Source of the DNA: Oscillatoria sp. FACHB-1407
GTDB lineage: Bacteria > Cyanobacteriota > Cyanobacteriia > Elainellales > Elainellaceae
DNA length: 64,000 bases
NCBI RefSeq assembly: GCF_014697545.1
Contig: NZ_JACJSA010000006.1
Coordinates: 62,001-126,000, forward strand
Direction of reading: 5' to 3'
Shown: piece after piece, positions 50,139-60,313 of the stretch
How positions within the stretch are numbered: position 1 is the stretch's first letter
Layout: each line of letters opens with the position of its first letter
Program-made: the position numbers and the translations under genes
The notes under the pieces: generated by a model
What the model was told of the DNA's origin: nothing
Seen by the model: only the letters and a program-made list of their open reading frames with translations
The model's database searches: none

Positions 50139-51734
50139 ATGGATATTGCTAATTTTCCTTGGTTAACAACCGCCATCTTATTTCCAATCGCAGCGTCGCT
50201 GTTGATTCCTGTTCTGCCTGATAAAGACGGCAAGACAATCCGTTGGTATGCACTGGCTGTAGGTCTAATTGATTTTGCAGTTCTGGTCTATGCCTTTTAC
50301 AGTCAATATGATTTGTCAAATCCTGAACTGCAACTGGTTGAGAGTTATTCCTGGGTTTCAGCATTGGATCTGAGATGGTCAGTTGGGGCAGATGGGTTAT
50401 CTATGCCACTGATTCTGCTGACAGGATTCATTACGACACTGGCAATTTTGGCATCGTGGCCTGTCACCCTCAAACCTCGCCTGTTCTATTTCTTGATGCT
50501 GGCAATGTACGGCGGTCAAATCGCAGTGTTTGCCGTTCAAGACATGCTTCTCTTCTTCCTCGTGTGGGAGTTGGAACTGATCCCGGTCTATCTACTGCTG
50601 GCAATTTGGGGCGGGAAAAAACGCCTCTATGCTGCTACAAAGTTTATTCTGTATACAGCAGGTGGCTCCCTTTTCATTCTGGTGGCTGCGTTGGCGATGG
50701 CGTTTTATGGCGATACGGTCACGTTTGATATGCGATCGCTCATGGCAAAAGACTTCCCCATCAACTTCCAGTTGTTGGTGTATGGGGGTTTTCTAATCGC
50801 CTATGCGGTTAAACTGCCAATCTTTCCACTTCATACGTGGCTCCCAGATGCTCACGGTGAAGCCACTGCACCCGTGCATATGTTGCTGGCGGGTATTCTA
50901 CTCAAGATGGGTGGATACGCGCTGATCCGCATGAATGTGGAGATGTTGCCTGATGCTCACGCCTACTTCGCCCCAATTCTGGTAATTTTGGGAGTTGTCA
51001 ACATTATCTACGCCGCGTTGACCTCCTTCGCCCAGCGCAATTTGAAGCGCAAAATCGCCTATTCCTCCATCTCTCACATGGGGTTTGTGTTAATCGGGAT
51101 GGCCTCCTTTACTGATCTGGGTTTGAGTGGTGCCATGCTACAAATGGTCTCTCACGGTCTGATCGGTGCCAGTCTGTTCTTTCTGGTGGGCGCAACCTAC
51201 GATCGCACCCATACGCTGATCCTGGACGAGATGGGCGGAGTTGGTAAGAAGATGCCTAAGATCTTCGCGATGTTCACCGCCTGTTCCCTTGCCTCGCTGG
51301 CGTTGCCGGGAATGAGTGGATTTATTGCCGAGATCATGGTGTTTGTTGGTTTTGCGACTAGCGATGCCTACACGCTCACGTTTAAGGTGCTGATTGTGAT
51401 TTTGGCGGCGGTTGGTGTGATCCTCACGCCGATCTACCTGCTCTCGATGTTGCGGGAGATTTTCTACGGTCCTGAAAACAAAGAGTTGGTGGAACATGAG
51501 GTACTGGTGGATGCAGAACCTCGCGAGGTGTTTATCATCGCTTGCCTGCTGATCCCCATTATTGGCATCGGCTTCTATCCGAAGTTGATGACTCAGGTCT
51601 ACGATGCTAAAACATCTCAGTTGACGGCTCGGATGCAAGAGTCAGTGATTACGTTGGAAGAACGGAAATCAGCTGAGACTGTAGAGGCTATGGTAGAACC
51701 GTTGCAGGCACCTGCCCTCACCAACGCCGTCTAA
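50139..51734 (+). CDS. ndhD: NAD(P)H-quinone oxidoreductase subunit 4
   Basis: 531 residues with about 14 membrane segments. NdhD is a proton-pumping subunit of NDH-1. It has the antiporter-type motifs [20 protein letters not shown] (conserved glutamate near 145) and [20 protein letters not shown] (near 230). Placement next to ndhF suggests ndhD1, the form in NDH-1L. The 3' end overlaps the convergent nuclease gene by 17 bp. Membrane-integral, thylakoid. Confidence 0.95.
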   Translation: MDIANFPWLTTAILFPIAASLLIPVLPDKDGKTIRWYALAVGLIDFAVLVYAFYSQYDLSNPELQLVESYSWVSALDLRWSVGADGLSMPLILLTGFITTLAILASWPVTLKPRLFYFLMLAMYGGQIAVFAVQDMLLFFLVWELELIPVYLLLAIWGGKKRLYAATKFILYTAGGSLFILVAALAMAFYGDTVTFDMRSLMAKDFPINFQLLVYGGFLIAYAVKLPIFPLHTWLPDAHGEATAPVHMLLAGILLKMGGYALIRMNVEMLPDAHAYFAPILVILGVVNIIYAALTSFAQRNLKRKIAYSSISHMGFVLIGMASFTDLGLSGAMLQMVSHGLIGASLFFLVGATYDRTHTLILDEMGGVGKKMPKIFAMFTACSLASLALPGMSGFIAEIMVFVGFATSDAYTLTFKVLIVILAAVGVILTPIYLLSMLREIFYGPENKELVEHEVLVDAEPREVFIIACLLIPIIGIGFYPKLMTQVYDAKTSQLTARMQESVITLEERKSAETVEAMVEPLQAPALTNAV

Positions 51735-52407
51735 ACCGCTCAAACTCTGCTACCCGTGCTTGCCACTGGTGCCATTGGTGTACGAGGTCTTCTGGTTCAA
51801 ACCAGAAGACCTCTGCTTTTTGATCAGGGATGGCTACTACTAACAACGCATGACGTAGATGTACTCCATGCTCTACATAGGAGTGGTTGACTGCACCGCA
51901 ATAGGCGGCTAGTTGTAACGGTCCATCATGAAGCCGTTCGATTGACCCTTTTGGTGCGTCTGCTGTCTTCCAATCACAAATGCAGGGAATTCCTTGATAA
52001 CTTGCCACGCAATCGACCTTTCCGGCGTAGCCCAGATCATAGTGAAAGACAGCATTCTCGACCAATCTCACCTCCTGAATCTCAGCCAAAACAGGCTCTA
52101 TACTCTCCCAGTAAGGTTTGACCGTGTCCGGGCAAGACATTTCTTCTCCTAGTAAGTAATGCCTGATGTATTTGTGGGTTTGGGTGCCGCGTCTGCTAGC
52201 ACGACTGGTGACTTGCCCTGCCACTTCTGCCCCCAGGCGATCGCGCCATCGTGCTAATGCCTCTCGCGCCTCTTGGGGTTTGGTGGCATTCAAAATCGTC
52301 GAAACACTGGGTAGTCGCACCCCACGCGCATCGACAAAATAGCTCCGTCCGCCTTCTCGTACCGATTTGGCAGAATAGCTGGGTAAGAGCTGAGGCTTCG
52401 GCAACAT
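51718..52407 (-). CDS. PD-(D/E)XK nuclease-like protein
   Basis: 229 residues. The sequence around [20 protein letters not shown] is an N-terminal signature of the family. The catalytic elements are a histidine in [13 protein letters not shown] near 92, the aspartate in [16 protein letters not shown] near 127, the DWKTA motif near 148 and a glutamine in [12 protein letters not shown] near 166. This resembles the RecB/Cas4/MGME1-type exonucleases and fits a single-strand nuclease. There is no Cas gene nearby, so a Cas4 role is unlikely. The 3' end overlaps ndhD. Confidence 0.75.
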   Translation of the reverse strand: MLPKPQLLPSYSAKSVREGGRSYFVDARGVRLPSVSTILNATKPQEAREALARWRDRLGAEVAGQVTSRASRRGTQTHKYIRHYLLGEEMSCPDTVKPYWESIEPVLAEIQEVRLVENAVFHYDLGYAGKVDCVASYQGIPCICDWKTADAPKGSIERLHDGPLQLAAYCGAVNHSYVEHGVHLRHALLVVAIPDQKAEVFWFEPEDLVHQWHQWQARVAEFERFRRRW

Positions 52408-52587
52408 GGAGAGAAAAAAGAAGAAGGAAAAGAGAAGAGAGAAGAGGGAAGCGAGAAGAAGGAATAAGGAGTAGATGGGGAAATGGTTAGGGGTTAGTGG
52501 TCAATAGTTAATGGTCAATAGTTAATGGTCAATAGTGAATGGTCAATAGTGAATGGTCAATGGTCAATCGTCAATGGTTAGTGGTTA
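52408..52587. repeat. Purine tract followed by heptamer repeats
   Basis: 52408-52478 is almost pure purine (AGAAGAAGGAAAAGAGAAGA). 52483-52587 holds degenerate heptamers (TGGTCAA, TAGTTAA, TAGTGAA), related to the array at 235-371. Together they form the 234-bp spacer between dapF and the nuclease. Confidence 0.7.
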
Positions 52588-52641
52588 TTCTGCTTGCCAC
52601 ACCTGTTCCCCTAATCCCTACTCCTCCACTCTCCTACTCCC

Positions 52642-53490
52642 TTAATTTCTGCTGCCGCTAAAGACCTTCATTGCTGGTCCCGTCATGTAGAGGTGTTGAT
52701 CTACGGCTGACCACTCGATATGAAGGCACCCACCGGGAAGTTCAACGGTTGCAGCACGATCGCACTTATCGTTTAACACGCCTGCCACGAGAGAGGCACA
52801 GGCTCCCGTTCCACAGGCGAGGGTGATCCCCGCACCCCGTTCCCACACGCGCATTTTCAGGTAGTCGCGGCTCACAATCTGAATGAACTCAGTATTAGTG
52901 CGCTTGGGAAATACGGAATGGTGCTCAAACTTTGGGCCAATGCTCTCTAAAGCGATCGCCTCCACATCTTCGACAAAGGTGATGCAATGGGGATTGCCCA
53001 TGCTGACACAAGTTACCTGCCAGGAGTGCCCTGCCACTTCTAAAGGTTGGTCAACCACTTGCTGATCGGGGGCAGTGAGCGTTGTGGGAATTTCTGCCGC
53101 CAGTAAGCGGGGTAACCCCATATCTACAGTGATTTGTCCATCGCTTTCCAACTTGGGAATCATCAATCCTGCCAGGGTATGAATGCGGTATGCAGGACGG
53201 GCTGATCCAGTCTCGGTTCGTTCCAAATCGGCAATAAATTGCGCCAGACAGCGAATCCCATTGCCACACATCTCCGGTTCAGAGCCATCGGAGTTAAAGA
53301 TCCGCATGGTGTAGTCCGTGTCATCCTGACCTGGCAGCGCAAAAATGACCCCATCTGCTCCAATGCCAAAGTGGCGATCGCACCACTCCACTGCTTGCTC
53401 TGGTGTAATGAGAGGGTCAACCTGGTGGCGATTATCCACCAAAATGAAGTCATTGCCTAAGCCGTGATACTTGGTAAAGTCAATTGCCAT
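52642..53490 (-). CDS. dapF: Diaminopimelate epimerase
   Basis: 282 residues. Converts L,L- to meso-diaminopimelate for lysine and peptidoglycan synthesis. Both catalytic cysteines are present: [12 protein letters not shown] near 75 and [13 protein letters not shown] near 225. The start [20 protein letters not shown] is standard. Cytoplasmic. It lies between the nuclease and kaiC on the same strand, 106 bp downstream of kaiC, so readthrough from the kai cluster is possible. Confidence 0.95.
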   Translation of the reverse strand: MAIDFTKYHGLGNDFILVDNRHQVDPLITPEQAVEWCDRHFGIGADGVIFALPGQDDTDYTMRIFNSDGSEPEMCGNGIRCLAQFIADLERTETGSARPAYRIHTLAGLMIPKLESDGQITVDMGLPRLLAAEIPTTLTAPDQQVVDQPLEVAGHSWQVTCVSMGNPHCITFVEDVEAIALESIGPKFEHHSVFPKRTNTEFIQIVSRDYLKMRVWERGAGITLACGTGACASLVAGVLNDKCDRAATVELPGGCLHIEWSAVDQHLYMTGPAMKVFSGSRN

Positions 53491-53596
53491 TGAGTTCGTT
53501 GAATTGAGATGTGTTGAATAGAATTAGCTTACAAATAGAAGGTCAATTGCAGAAATCATTAAGGACTTTATCTAAAATCGTAAATTCAAAATCGAT

Positions 53597-55159
53597 TTAG
53601 CTCTCGTTCTCTGTTTTTTCCTGAAACCCACGCACAATTCTCGACAATTCGCTCTTCTCATCCACTGCAATGCGACTGGGTGAACCCGTAATTACCCGCT
53701 CAAAGTTGCGGAAGGAATCCCGAATTTCCGGTCCGTTCTCACTGATGATGTATTCGCGAATGCCCTTGTCATGCCAGGAACCGCGCATCTTGAAGACGTT
53801 AAGGGCACGAGACATCTCTCCGCGAATCTCAACGTATTGCAACATCAAGATCGTGTCAGTGATGGTGGAAATATGAGAGTCCGTAATGGAGTGTGACCCC
53901 ATAAACTGATCGGTGGTATTGGTAAAGAAGCCCGTAATCTCCTCCTGTTTAGCGTAGCCCGTCACCCCAATAACGAACTGCCGGAAAGCGTTGTTGCTGA
54001 CTCCTCGTGCCAGGGCTGAAAGGGAGTCGATCGCAATTCGAGAGGGCTTAAACTCAGCAATCTCAGATTTAATGATTTGCAAGTGATCCTCTAAGCCTGC
54101 CGATTCAGGGTAAGCGCAGATGATTTTCAGCAATCCTTTCTGCTCTAAATCTTCAAAGTCAATCCCCCAGGAGTAAGCGTTTCGAGACAACTGTGCTCGC
54201 GACTCCTCATAAGCAAACAGGATGGCGCGTTCACCCACTTTGCAGGCATCTTGCAGAAACATACTGACTAACAGTGTTTTGCCTGTACCCGTTGCTCCCG
54301 TTGCCAAAATAATCGAATCTTTGAAAAAGCCACCTCCGCACATCTCGTCCAGGGTCTTGACGCCAGAAGATACCCGCGCATTGGACGATCGCTGAGTCAG
54401 ACGCATGGCTCCAAGTGGGAAGATGTTAATGCCTTGATTTGTAATCGTAAAGGGATACTCCCCTTTCATATGGGTCGTACCCCGCAATTTGAGGATCTCA
54501 ATCGTGCGTCGTCGCCGTTCCCCTTCTAGAACATTTCGTACGATCACCACGTTGTCTGAGACAAATTCTTCAACTCCAAAACGAGCAACGGGGCCATATT
54601 CCTCCACGCGCTCTGTAGTCATAATTGTTGTCGCCCCAACCTGTTTTAACCGTGCCACTAGGCGAAAAATCTCGCGTCGGACGACGGACGCTGCATCATA
54701 TTGCTGAAATACGGCGGTAACAGAATCAATCGAGACTCGTCGAGCTTTGTATTTACGAATGGCGTATTGAATTCGTTCAATCAAAGCAGACAAATCAAAA
54801 TTTCCAACGACTTCTTGTCCTTCGGGGTCGGGGGAAGCATCCAGAATGAATAATTTTCCTTCCTCGATTAATTTTTGTAAATCCCATCCAAAGCTATGGG
54901 AATTTTTGATGATGTCAGCAGGGGATTCCTCAAAGGTGACAAACACTCCTGGCTCATCGAATTGAAGGATGCCATTGTAGAGAAATTGCACAGCAAAGAG
55001 GGTTTTGCCTGTGCCGGAGGTGCCGCTTACTAAAGTTGTTCTACCGACGGGTAAACCGCCATTACTAATATCATCAAACCCTTCAATCATCGTACGGATC
55101 TTTTGAACCCCTGCCATCGATGATTCGTTCTTTTGCCCAATCGGGTTGGTCTGCGTCAT
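53597..55159 (-). CDS. kaiC: Circadian clock protein KaiC
   Basis: 520 residues; two RecA-like ATPase domains. CI has Walker A GTSGTGKT near 48 and the EE pair in VFVTFEESP; CII has GATGTGKT near 290 and FAYEESRAQL. The phosphorylation sites are conserved: HSITDSHISTITDT carries the residues corresponding to T426, S431 and T432 of Synechococcus, and the N-terminal spacing is the same. The hexamer auto-phosphorylates and dephosphorylates with a 24-hour cycle under KaiA and KaiB. It is the last gene of kaiABC; kaiB ends 68 bp upstream. Confidence 0.97.
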   Translation of the reverse strand: MTQTNPIGQKNESSMAGVQKIRTMIEGFDDISNGGLPVGRTTLVSGTSGTGKTLFAVQFLYNGILQFDEPGVFVTFEESPADIIKNSHSFGWDLQKLIEEGKLFILDASPDPEGQEVVGNFDLSALIERIQYAIRKYKARRVSIDSVTAVFQQYDAASVVRREIFRLVARLKQVGATTIMTTERVEEYGPVARFGVEEFVSDNVVIVRNVLEGERRRRTIEILKLRGTTHMKGEYPFTITNQGINIFPLGAMRLTQRSSNARVSSGVKTLDEMCGGGFFKDSIILATGATGTGKTLLVSMFLQDACKVGERAILFAYEESRAQLSRNAYSWGIDFEDLEQKGLLKIICAYPESAGLEDHLQIIKSEIAEFKPSRIAIDSLSALARGVSNNAFRQFVIGVTGYAKQEEITGFFTNTTDQFMGSHSITDSHISTITDTILMLQYVEIRGEMSRALNVFKMRGSWHDKGIREYIISENGPEIRDSFRNFERVITGSPSRIAVDEKSELSRIVRGFQEKTENES

Positions 55160-55227
55160 AAACTTGCTGTAGCTCTATTAATAAGGAGAAATATCTTTAT
55201 ACCAATAGCCAATGATCCGTGAAGCAA

Positions 55228-55545
55228 TTATTGAATCTCTGGCTCATCCTCCCGCAATTCATCATACAAAAGGTCTAAACCAATCAGGACTTTTTCTCGA
55301 TCGGAGAGATCTCCAATGATTTTGCGTACAGGGGGAGGCAATATTTTAGCCAAGGTTGGGGTCGCTAAAATCTTATCTTCTTCAGCCAGTTGTGGATTTT
55401 TTAAGACATCGATCACTTTCAAGGCGTACACCCCTTGAAATTCTTTTTCAAGAATGTTGTTAAGCGTTTTTAGAGCACGCACAGAATTTGGCGTATTTCC
55501 TGCAACGTAAAGCTTAAGGATGTAGGTCTTTTTTAGAGAACTCAT
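55228..55545 (-). CDS. kaiB: Circadian clock protein KaiB
   Basis: 105 residues, standard length. The N-terminal [40 protein letters not shown], and [20 protein letters not shown] are signature. KaiB changes fold to a thioredoxin-like form, binds the CI ring of phosphorylated KaiC and sequesters KaiA. The usual acidic C-terminal tail ([10 protein letters not shown]) is present. It lies 67 bp downstream of kaiA and 68 bp upstream of kaiC. Confidence 0.97.
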   Translation of the reverse strand: MSSLKKTYILKLYVAGNTPNSVRALKTLNNILEKEFQGVYALKVIDVLKNPQLAEEDKILATPTLAKILPPPVRKIIGDLSDREKVLIGLDLLYDELREDEPEIQ

Positions 55546-55612
55546 GAGTAATGTTGGTGTTTTTTTAAAGCTAGACCGATATGACTAAGAGATTGCAGAT
55601 TACTCAAATCGT

Positions 55613-56578
55613 TTAAGATTCCCTGGGGATGGAGCGGCGATACATCTCGCAGAGATGAGCGAGGGTATCAATCAAAGTGAGCCGATAATCGAGCAAGATT
55701 TCTTCACTCCGACCCTCCAGCTTTAACTGTTTAGAAAACTCATCCATCAAATCCATATGAATTTCTACAATTTGCGCCACTGGAACATCAGCAAAAAATG
55801 CCAGATCGACGAAGCTATCAATACTTTGGTTTAAGTCGTTATCGTTAGCGAAGTAGTGCAGGATGATATGACGATAATCGGCTTTAAGTTGCTGTAACAG
55901 TTCCTGCCGCTCAAGCTCATTCATGTGACGCAAAAAATGGGCTGGGTTTCGTTTGTAATAAACTCCCAGGTAGCCTAATCGCTCTTTTAATTTTTCGGCG
56001 AGACGTTGTTGTTGTTGCATTAATGAACGTTGAACATTAAGAGCAGTAAGGGTTCCTGGGGTCGTTTCACGAGTGAGGGAAACTGGAGCAGACAAATTCA
56101 GAAAATTGGCGATCGCCTCTTCTACAAAATCACTAATATGGCTCAGGTTAGACCCATCAACCTGCAATACAGCAGCATGATATAGAACCGCCTCTTGCGA
56201 TTGTTCCCCTGGGGCAGCAGGAATATCATTTACTACGGAGGTTGGGTGAGATTTTGAAGATTGGGTAGTGAGCACCAGTGCCGGAATCAGGATGGACTGT
56301 GTTTGAAGGGAGTGAAACAGTTTAGGTAAGGATGAAATGTCTTCAAGAATTAAACAATCGATCGAGGAGTGCGTTTGTTGCAGAAAGTAAAGGAAGTCGC
56401 TCTCTTGCTGAAAACGAGTGAGCACAAAGCGATGCGACGCGGTTTCTGCAACAGCATGATCACCGCTCTCTGTCACTGAGTCAGGTTGCAACTGTGCCGC
56501 TAATGCTTGCGCTAAAGCTTCAGATTGTAGCAAAGCACAAAGAGCAATTTTAGAGCGTGTTTTTTGGGAAGAGGCCAT
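55613..56578 (-). CDS. kaiA: Circadian clock protein KaiA, full length
   Basis: 321 residues. An N-terminal pseudo-receiver (about 1-145) is weakly conserved, as is usual. A linker leads to the C-terminal four-helix domain (about 180-321) with RLGYLGVYYKRNPAHFLRHM, NDLNQSIDSFVDLAFFADVP and EGRSEEILLDYRLTLIDTLA. The latter part stimulates KaiC phosphorylation by binding its tail. Nostocales have only the short form, so the full form is a taxonomic hint. It is the first gene of the cluster, divergent from the kinase at 56754; the 175-bp gap should contain both promoters. Confidence 0.95.
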   Translation of the reverse strand: MASSQKTRSKIALCALLQSEALAQALAAQLQPDSVTESGDHAVAETASHRFVLTRFQQESDFLYFLQQTHSSIDCLILEDISSLPKLFHSLQTQSILIPALVLTTQSSKSHPTSVVNDIPAAPGEQSQEAVLYHAAVLQVDGSNLSHISDFVEEAIANFLNLSAPVSLTRETTPGTLTALNVQRSLMQQQQRLAEKLKERLGYLGVYYKRNPAHFLRHMNELERQELLQQLKADYRHIILHYFANDNDLNQSIDSFVDLAFFADVPVAQIVEIHMDLMDEFSKQLKLEGRSEEILLDYRLTLIDTLAHLCEMYRRSIPRES

Positions 56579-56753
56579 AGGGCCAGGTGCCAGTTTTTTT
56601 AGAAATGTAACCAGTCATTAGAATATTTAACAATCATTGTAGAGGTAAATGCCATTGGTATCCCGTTAGGCAGTCATAATTGAGTCAGACTCTTTTTGTG
56701 GGCACCTTACAAGAATAGGGTTTAGATTAGGTGGGGTTTGGCTCCTTGGGGTA

Positions 56754-59700
56754 ATGCATACAACTTCTTTGAGGGAATTCGTCGAGACTGTTCCAGTCTG
56801 CGCCACCACCGCTAGCCTGGATGTCGTGCTGAGTTTATTTCGACAAACCCAGTTTGAGTGGTTGTTGCTAGTCGATGAGCACCATGCCCCCGTTGGAGTG
56901 TTTAACTTTCGTAATCTATTGCCCTATCTGCTGACGTCTCCATCCCAGCGGGATGAACTCCCGGCAACATTAAACCCTCCGTCTGCATCCTTCGATCTGA
57001 CCCAATTTCCAATCGAGCCGATTGGGACCTTATCGCTAGATTGGCAGCCTTCTCAAGTGGTAGCGCGGTTGCAGACAAGCCAATCGTCTCCCCAGGAGAA
57101 CTGTGCATCCATCCACTGGGTGTTGGTAGATGCTTCGGGGGCTTGTCTTGGGCTGCTGAATCAGTTGAAATTTTGGCAACAATATCTGACAAACCCAGCA
57201 TCCCTTTTGCCTGAGCAGACGATTGAGCCACCCTTGTTAGAAACGCCTCAAGCTGAGACTCCCGAACTGGAAACTCCTGAACTAGAGACACCTCCATTAG
57301 AAGCTCTGAAATCAGCACTGAGTCCGACCTTGACCAGTCATTTTCAAGTGCAGTTATTTTCGCAATTAGTGCAGGTGTTAGAGCAGTTGCCTATTCCGAT
57401 TATGTTGCAGACCGGAGATGGGCGAGTCATTGGTCAGAATTTGGCATGGCGGCAACAAATTGGTGAGTTGAAGGATTTACCGACGGTTCAACGAGAAGCA
57501 ACCCTGCTACTGGAAACATCGTCTGGTGGGTCAGAGACAAACACCTCTCTGGAAAGCTTCATGGATGCGTCAGATTTGTATGGCGATCGCTCCAATCCTT
57601 TGTCTTCTACTACGCTGCCACGGTTGTCTGATTTATCTCCAACCCCTGCTCCTTACAGTAGTGGTGTATCAGTGCAGTCTTCTCAACCGCCAACGTCAAG
57701 TGTGTGTCATTCGGGCACCAACTCCGACACCTGTGTGTGTATCTGTTCCATGAAGAATGGGCAGGAACGAGTTTGGCAGTTTGTCAAAATTCCTTTGAGG
57801 CTAGCACCGGATCATACGACGATCGACTGGTCAAACTCCACTACTGGCGATCGCTTTTTGACGATACCGCCGTTTCATCTAGCATCCCTTGCCTCAAACC
57901 TGGGAGTGGATGGCTCCCTGGTAGATTTGTCAGCGATTGCTACTGCAAATACCTTATGGCTCGTCCAGGCTCAAGACACCACTGAGCAACAGCAAGTTGC
58001 GAAGGAATTAGCTGCCAAAAATGCTGACTTGATTCAGCTAAACCGCCTTAAAGATGAATTCTTAGCCTGTATCAGCCACGAACTCAAAACTCCTCTAACG
58101 TCAATTTTGGGGTTGTCGAGTCTACTCAAAGATCAATTGTTAGGACCGCTCAATGAGCGTCAAGCTCGCTACACCCAACTGATTTACCAGGGGGGGCGGC
58201 ACCTGATTCTCATCGTTAATGACATTCTGGATCTGACGCGAATTGAGACAGGTCAGTTAGAACTGATTCCAGAGCCAGTCAACATTGAACTGGTGTGTCA
58301 CCGCGCCTTTGAGCAAGCACGACACCTGTTATTGGCGGCAGACAATGGCAGTACAGACCATCAAACGGAACTTAAGCTCGAAACTCAGTTTTCCCTCGAC
58401 ATTGATCCCAATCTCAATACCCTGATCGCTGACGAACTGCGTCTGCGCCAGATGCTAGCTAATCTGTTGTCCAATGCCCTGAAGTTTACCGAGATTGGTG
58501 GGGACATTGGTTTGAGAGTGAGTTTTTGGGAGGGATGGATTGCTTTTACCGTTTGGGATACGGGAATTGGCATCCCGGCGAATAAGCAACACCTGATTTT
58601 TCAAAAGTTTCAACAACTTGAGAACCCCTTAACTCGTCGTTTTGAGGGTACCGGGCTGGGGTTGGTGCTAACTCAGCGGTTAGCCCGGTTGCATGGGGGC
58701 GATGTCACCTTTACTTCGGTTGAAGGGCAGGGGAGTGAGTTTACGCTCTTGTTGCCGCCTAGCCCACCCACCCCACAAGGGATTCGTCCTGCTTCAAAGG
58801 CGATCGCATTTCCGCCAGTGGCTTTGAGCAAGCGATTAGTCATGGTGGTTGAGGCAGTACCTCGATTTTTAGAGGATTTGACCCAACAGTTAACGGGGTT
58901 GGGATGTCGAGTGGCGATCGCCCGTTCAGGTACAGAGGCACTGGAGAAAATTCGTCGGCTTCAACCTGCTATTGTCTTTTTGAATCCGGTGTTGCCCCTG
59001 CTGTCGGGATGGGATGTCTTGACTCTGCTCAAATCTGATAGTGAGACGCGACACATTCCTGTGGTGGTGACCGCAACGCGAGTTGAAAAAAGTCAGGCTT
59101 ACAGCAACGGAGCAAATAGCTTTTTAAGCCTGCCCATTCAACCGAATGCTTTACAGCACAGCCTGGAATATTGGATGGAGCGTCCCTCACAGGAAGAAGT
59201 CAGCGAACCACAAAATACTCTCACCGTGCTGCATCTACGCCCAATCGTAGAGGATGGAGACACTTTGGGTGACTCTGACCCCGATCCTTATAAACCCGTC
59301 ATTACAGATCTGAGTAACCTGCTGCACCCATATCATTGTCGGGTGCTGGAAGTGGACGATCTAGAGCAAGCAGATTTATTGGCTCGCGTGTGGAAGCCTG
59401 ATCTCATCCTGCTCGACGGTACGATGGCAAACCCGGTTCACTATTTGATCCAACTGAGCCAATCTCCGTTTTTGGCAGCGTTGCCATTGGTGACATTAAC
59501 TTCAGAGATGACTCAAGCTGCCAATCAAGTGCCCGATCTGGCAGTCTTCCCTTGCCTCGCCACGCTAAATTCAGACTCTTTGGAGTCAGGACAGTCCGAT
59601 GTTTTGGCTCTGTGGCAGGTGATGCAAATTGCGGTGGGCACTCATTGGACATCTCATATCCTGATTGCGGACTTAGCAACGTTACCACTTGATCTGATGG

Positions 59701-60119
59701 CAGGAGGAGATGGGATTGGTGCAGTAGGAGCAGCGGATGAGGCGATCGCCCAACTTGCATCTAACCAAAAAGTTAATGAGTGGTTGCAGGTGTTGCTGCA
59801 ATACATTCAGACTGCCAAGTTTCGAGCATCTCTGGGGCAATCGTGGAGCGATGTGCTACATCAAATTCAACATGGTGGTGTCGATCTGTTGCTGTTATGC
59901 GTTCATGCAACCCAGCTTGAAAGGGTGCAACCTGCCATTGAGGCATTAGCTCAACTGGAGTCTAAACCGCCAATTTTGGTGTGGGATTGCTCCTCACAGT
60001 CGCTGGTGGATCCATCATTACTGGCATCACTGGGGGCGATCGCCACTCGCGTGATTCCTGTCTCACTGTCAATGCAAGACCTCTTAGAAGAGATTCAGCG
60101 AACCTTAAACGTGAGATAA
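56754..60119 (+). CDS. Hybrid histidine kinase with CBS and degenerate receiver domains
   Basis: 1121 residues. The N-terminal region has CBS-like halves (SLREFVETVPVCATTASLDV and APVGVFNFRNLLPYLL). A PAS-like stretch lies near 205-245 (EQLPIPIMLQTGDGRVIGQN). HisKA begins near 432 with the histidine in ISHELKTPLTS; the HATPase domain (about 545-665) has NLLSNALKFTEIGG, VWDTGIGIP and GTGLGLVLTQRL. Receiver-like domains follow. In the first (about 695-810) the phosphoacceptor aspartate is replaced by asparagine (VFLNPVLPLLSGWD) and the N-terminal acidic pair is VEA. A second (about 850-960) has LILLDGTMANP. A third degenerate region closes the protein. It is divergent from kaiA. Confidence 0.85.
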   Translation: MHTTSLREFVETVPVCATTASLDVVLSLFRQTQFEWLLLVDEHHAPVGVFNFRNLLPYLLTSPSQRDELPATLNPPSASFDLTQFPIEPIGTLSLDWQPSQVVARLQTSQSSPQENCASIHWVLVDASGACLGLLNQLKFWQQYLTNPASLLPEQTIEPPLLETPQAETPELETPELETPPLEALKSALSPTLTSHFQVQLFSQLVQVLEQLPIPIMLQTGDGRVIGQNLAWRQQIGELKDLPTVQREATLLLETSSGGSETNTSLESFMDASDLYGDRSNPLSSTTLPRLSDLSPTPAPYSSGVSVQSSQPPTSSVCHSGTNSDTCVCICSMKNGQERVWQFVKIPLRLAPDHTTIDWSNSTTGDRFLTIPPFHLASLASNLGVDGSLVDLSAIATANTLWLVQAQDTTEQQQVAKELAAKNADLIQLNRLKDEFLACISHELKTPLTSILGLSSLLKDQLLGPLNERQARYTQLIYQGGRHLILIVNDILDLTRIETGQLELIPEPVNIELVCHRAFEQARHLLLAADNGSTDHQTELKLETQFSLDIDPNLNTLIADELRLRQMLANLLSNALKFTEIGGDIGLRVSFWEGWIAFTVWDTGIGIPANKQHLIFQKFQQLENPLTRRFEGTGLGLVLTQRLARLHGGDVTFTSVEGQGSEFTLLLPPSPPTPQGIRPASKAIAFPPVALSKRLVMVVEAVPRFLEDLTQQLTGLGCRVAIARSGTEALEKIRRLQPAIVFLNPVLPLLSGWDVLTLLKSDSETRHIPVVVTATRVEKSQAYSNGANSFLSLPIQPNALQHSLEYWMERPSQEEVSEPQNTLTVLHLRPIVEDGDTLGDSDPDPYKPVITDLSNLLHPYHCRVLEVDDLEQADLLARVWKPDLILLDGTMANPVHYLIQLSQSPFLAALPLVTLTSEMTQAANQVPDLAVFPCLATLNSDSLESGQSDVLALWQVMQIAVGTHWTSHILIADLATLPLDLMAGGDGIGAVGAADEAIAQLASNQKVNEWLQVLLQYIQTAKFRASLGQSWSDVLHQIQHGGVDLLLLCVHATQLERVQPAIEALAQLESKPPILVWDCSSQSLVDPSLLASLGAIATRVIPVSLSMQDLLEEIQRTLNVR

Positions 60120-60313
60120 CAGCCTTTAAAGTGAGGTAACAGCCTTTGCAGAAAACCCCTGCGAAGCTACTGGATGTGAAGCTTGCTCATGACCTTTCCC
60201 ATCCTACACGCTACACCCAACCCCAACCCCCTTGTCAGATTTAACCTGCTTCTCATAAAACAACCGTTCTAGCTTTTATAGTGAAAAAAGCGCGGTTTAA
60301 CCTGTGATTTCCT

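Noticed and set aside
52483-52587. Heptamer array as a CRISPR near the PD-(D/E)XK (Cas4-like) gene
   Set aside because: No repeat-spacer pattern and no cas genes.
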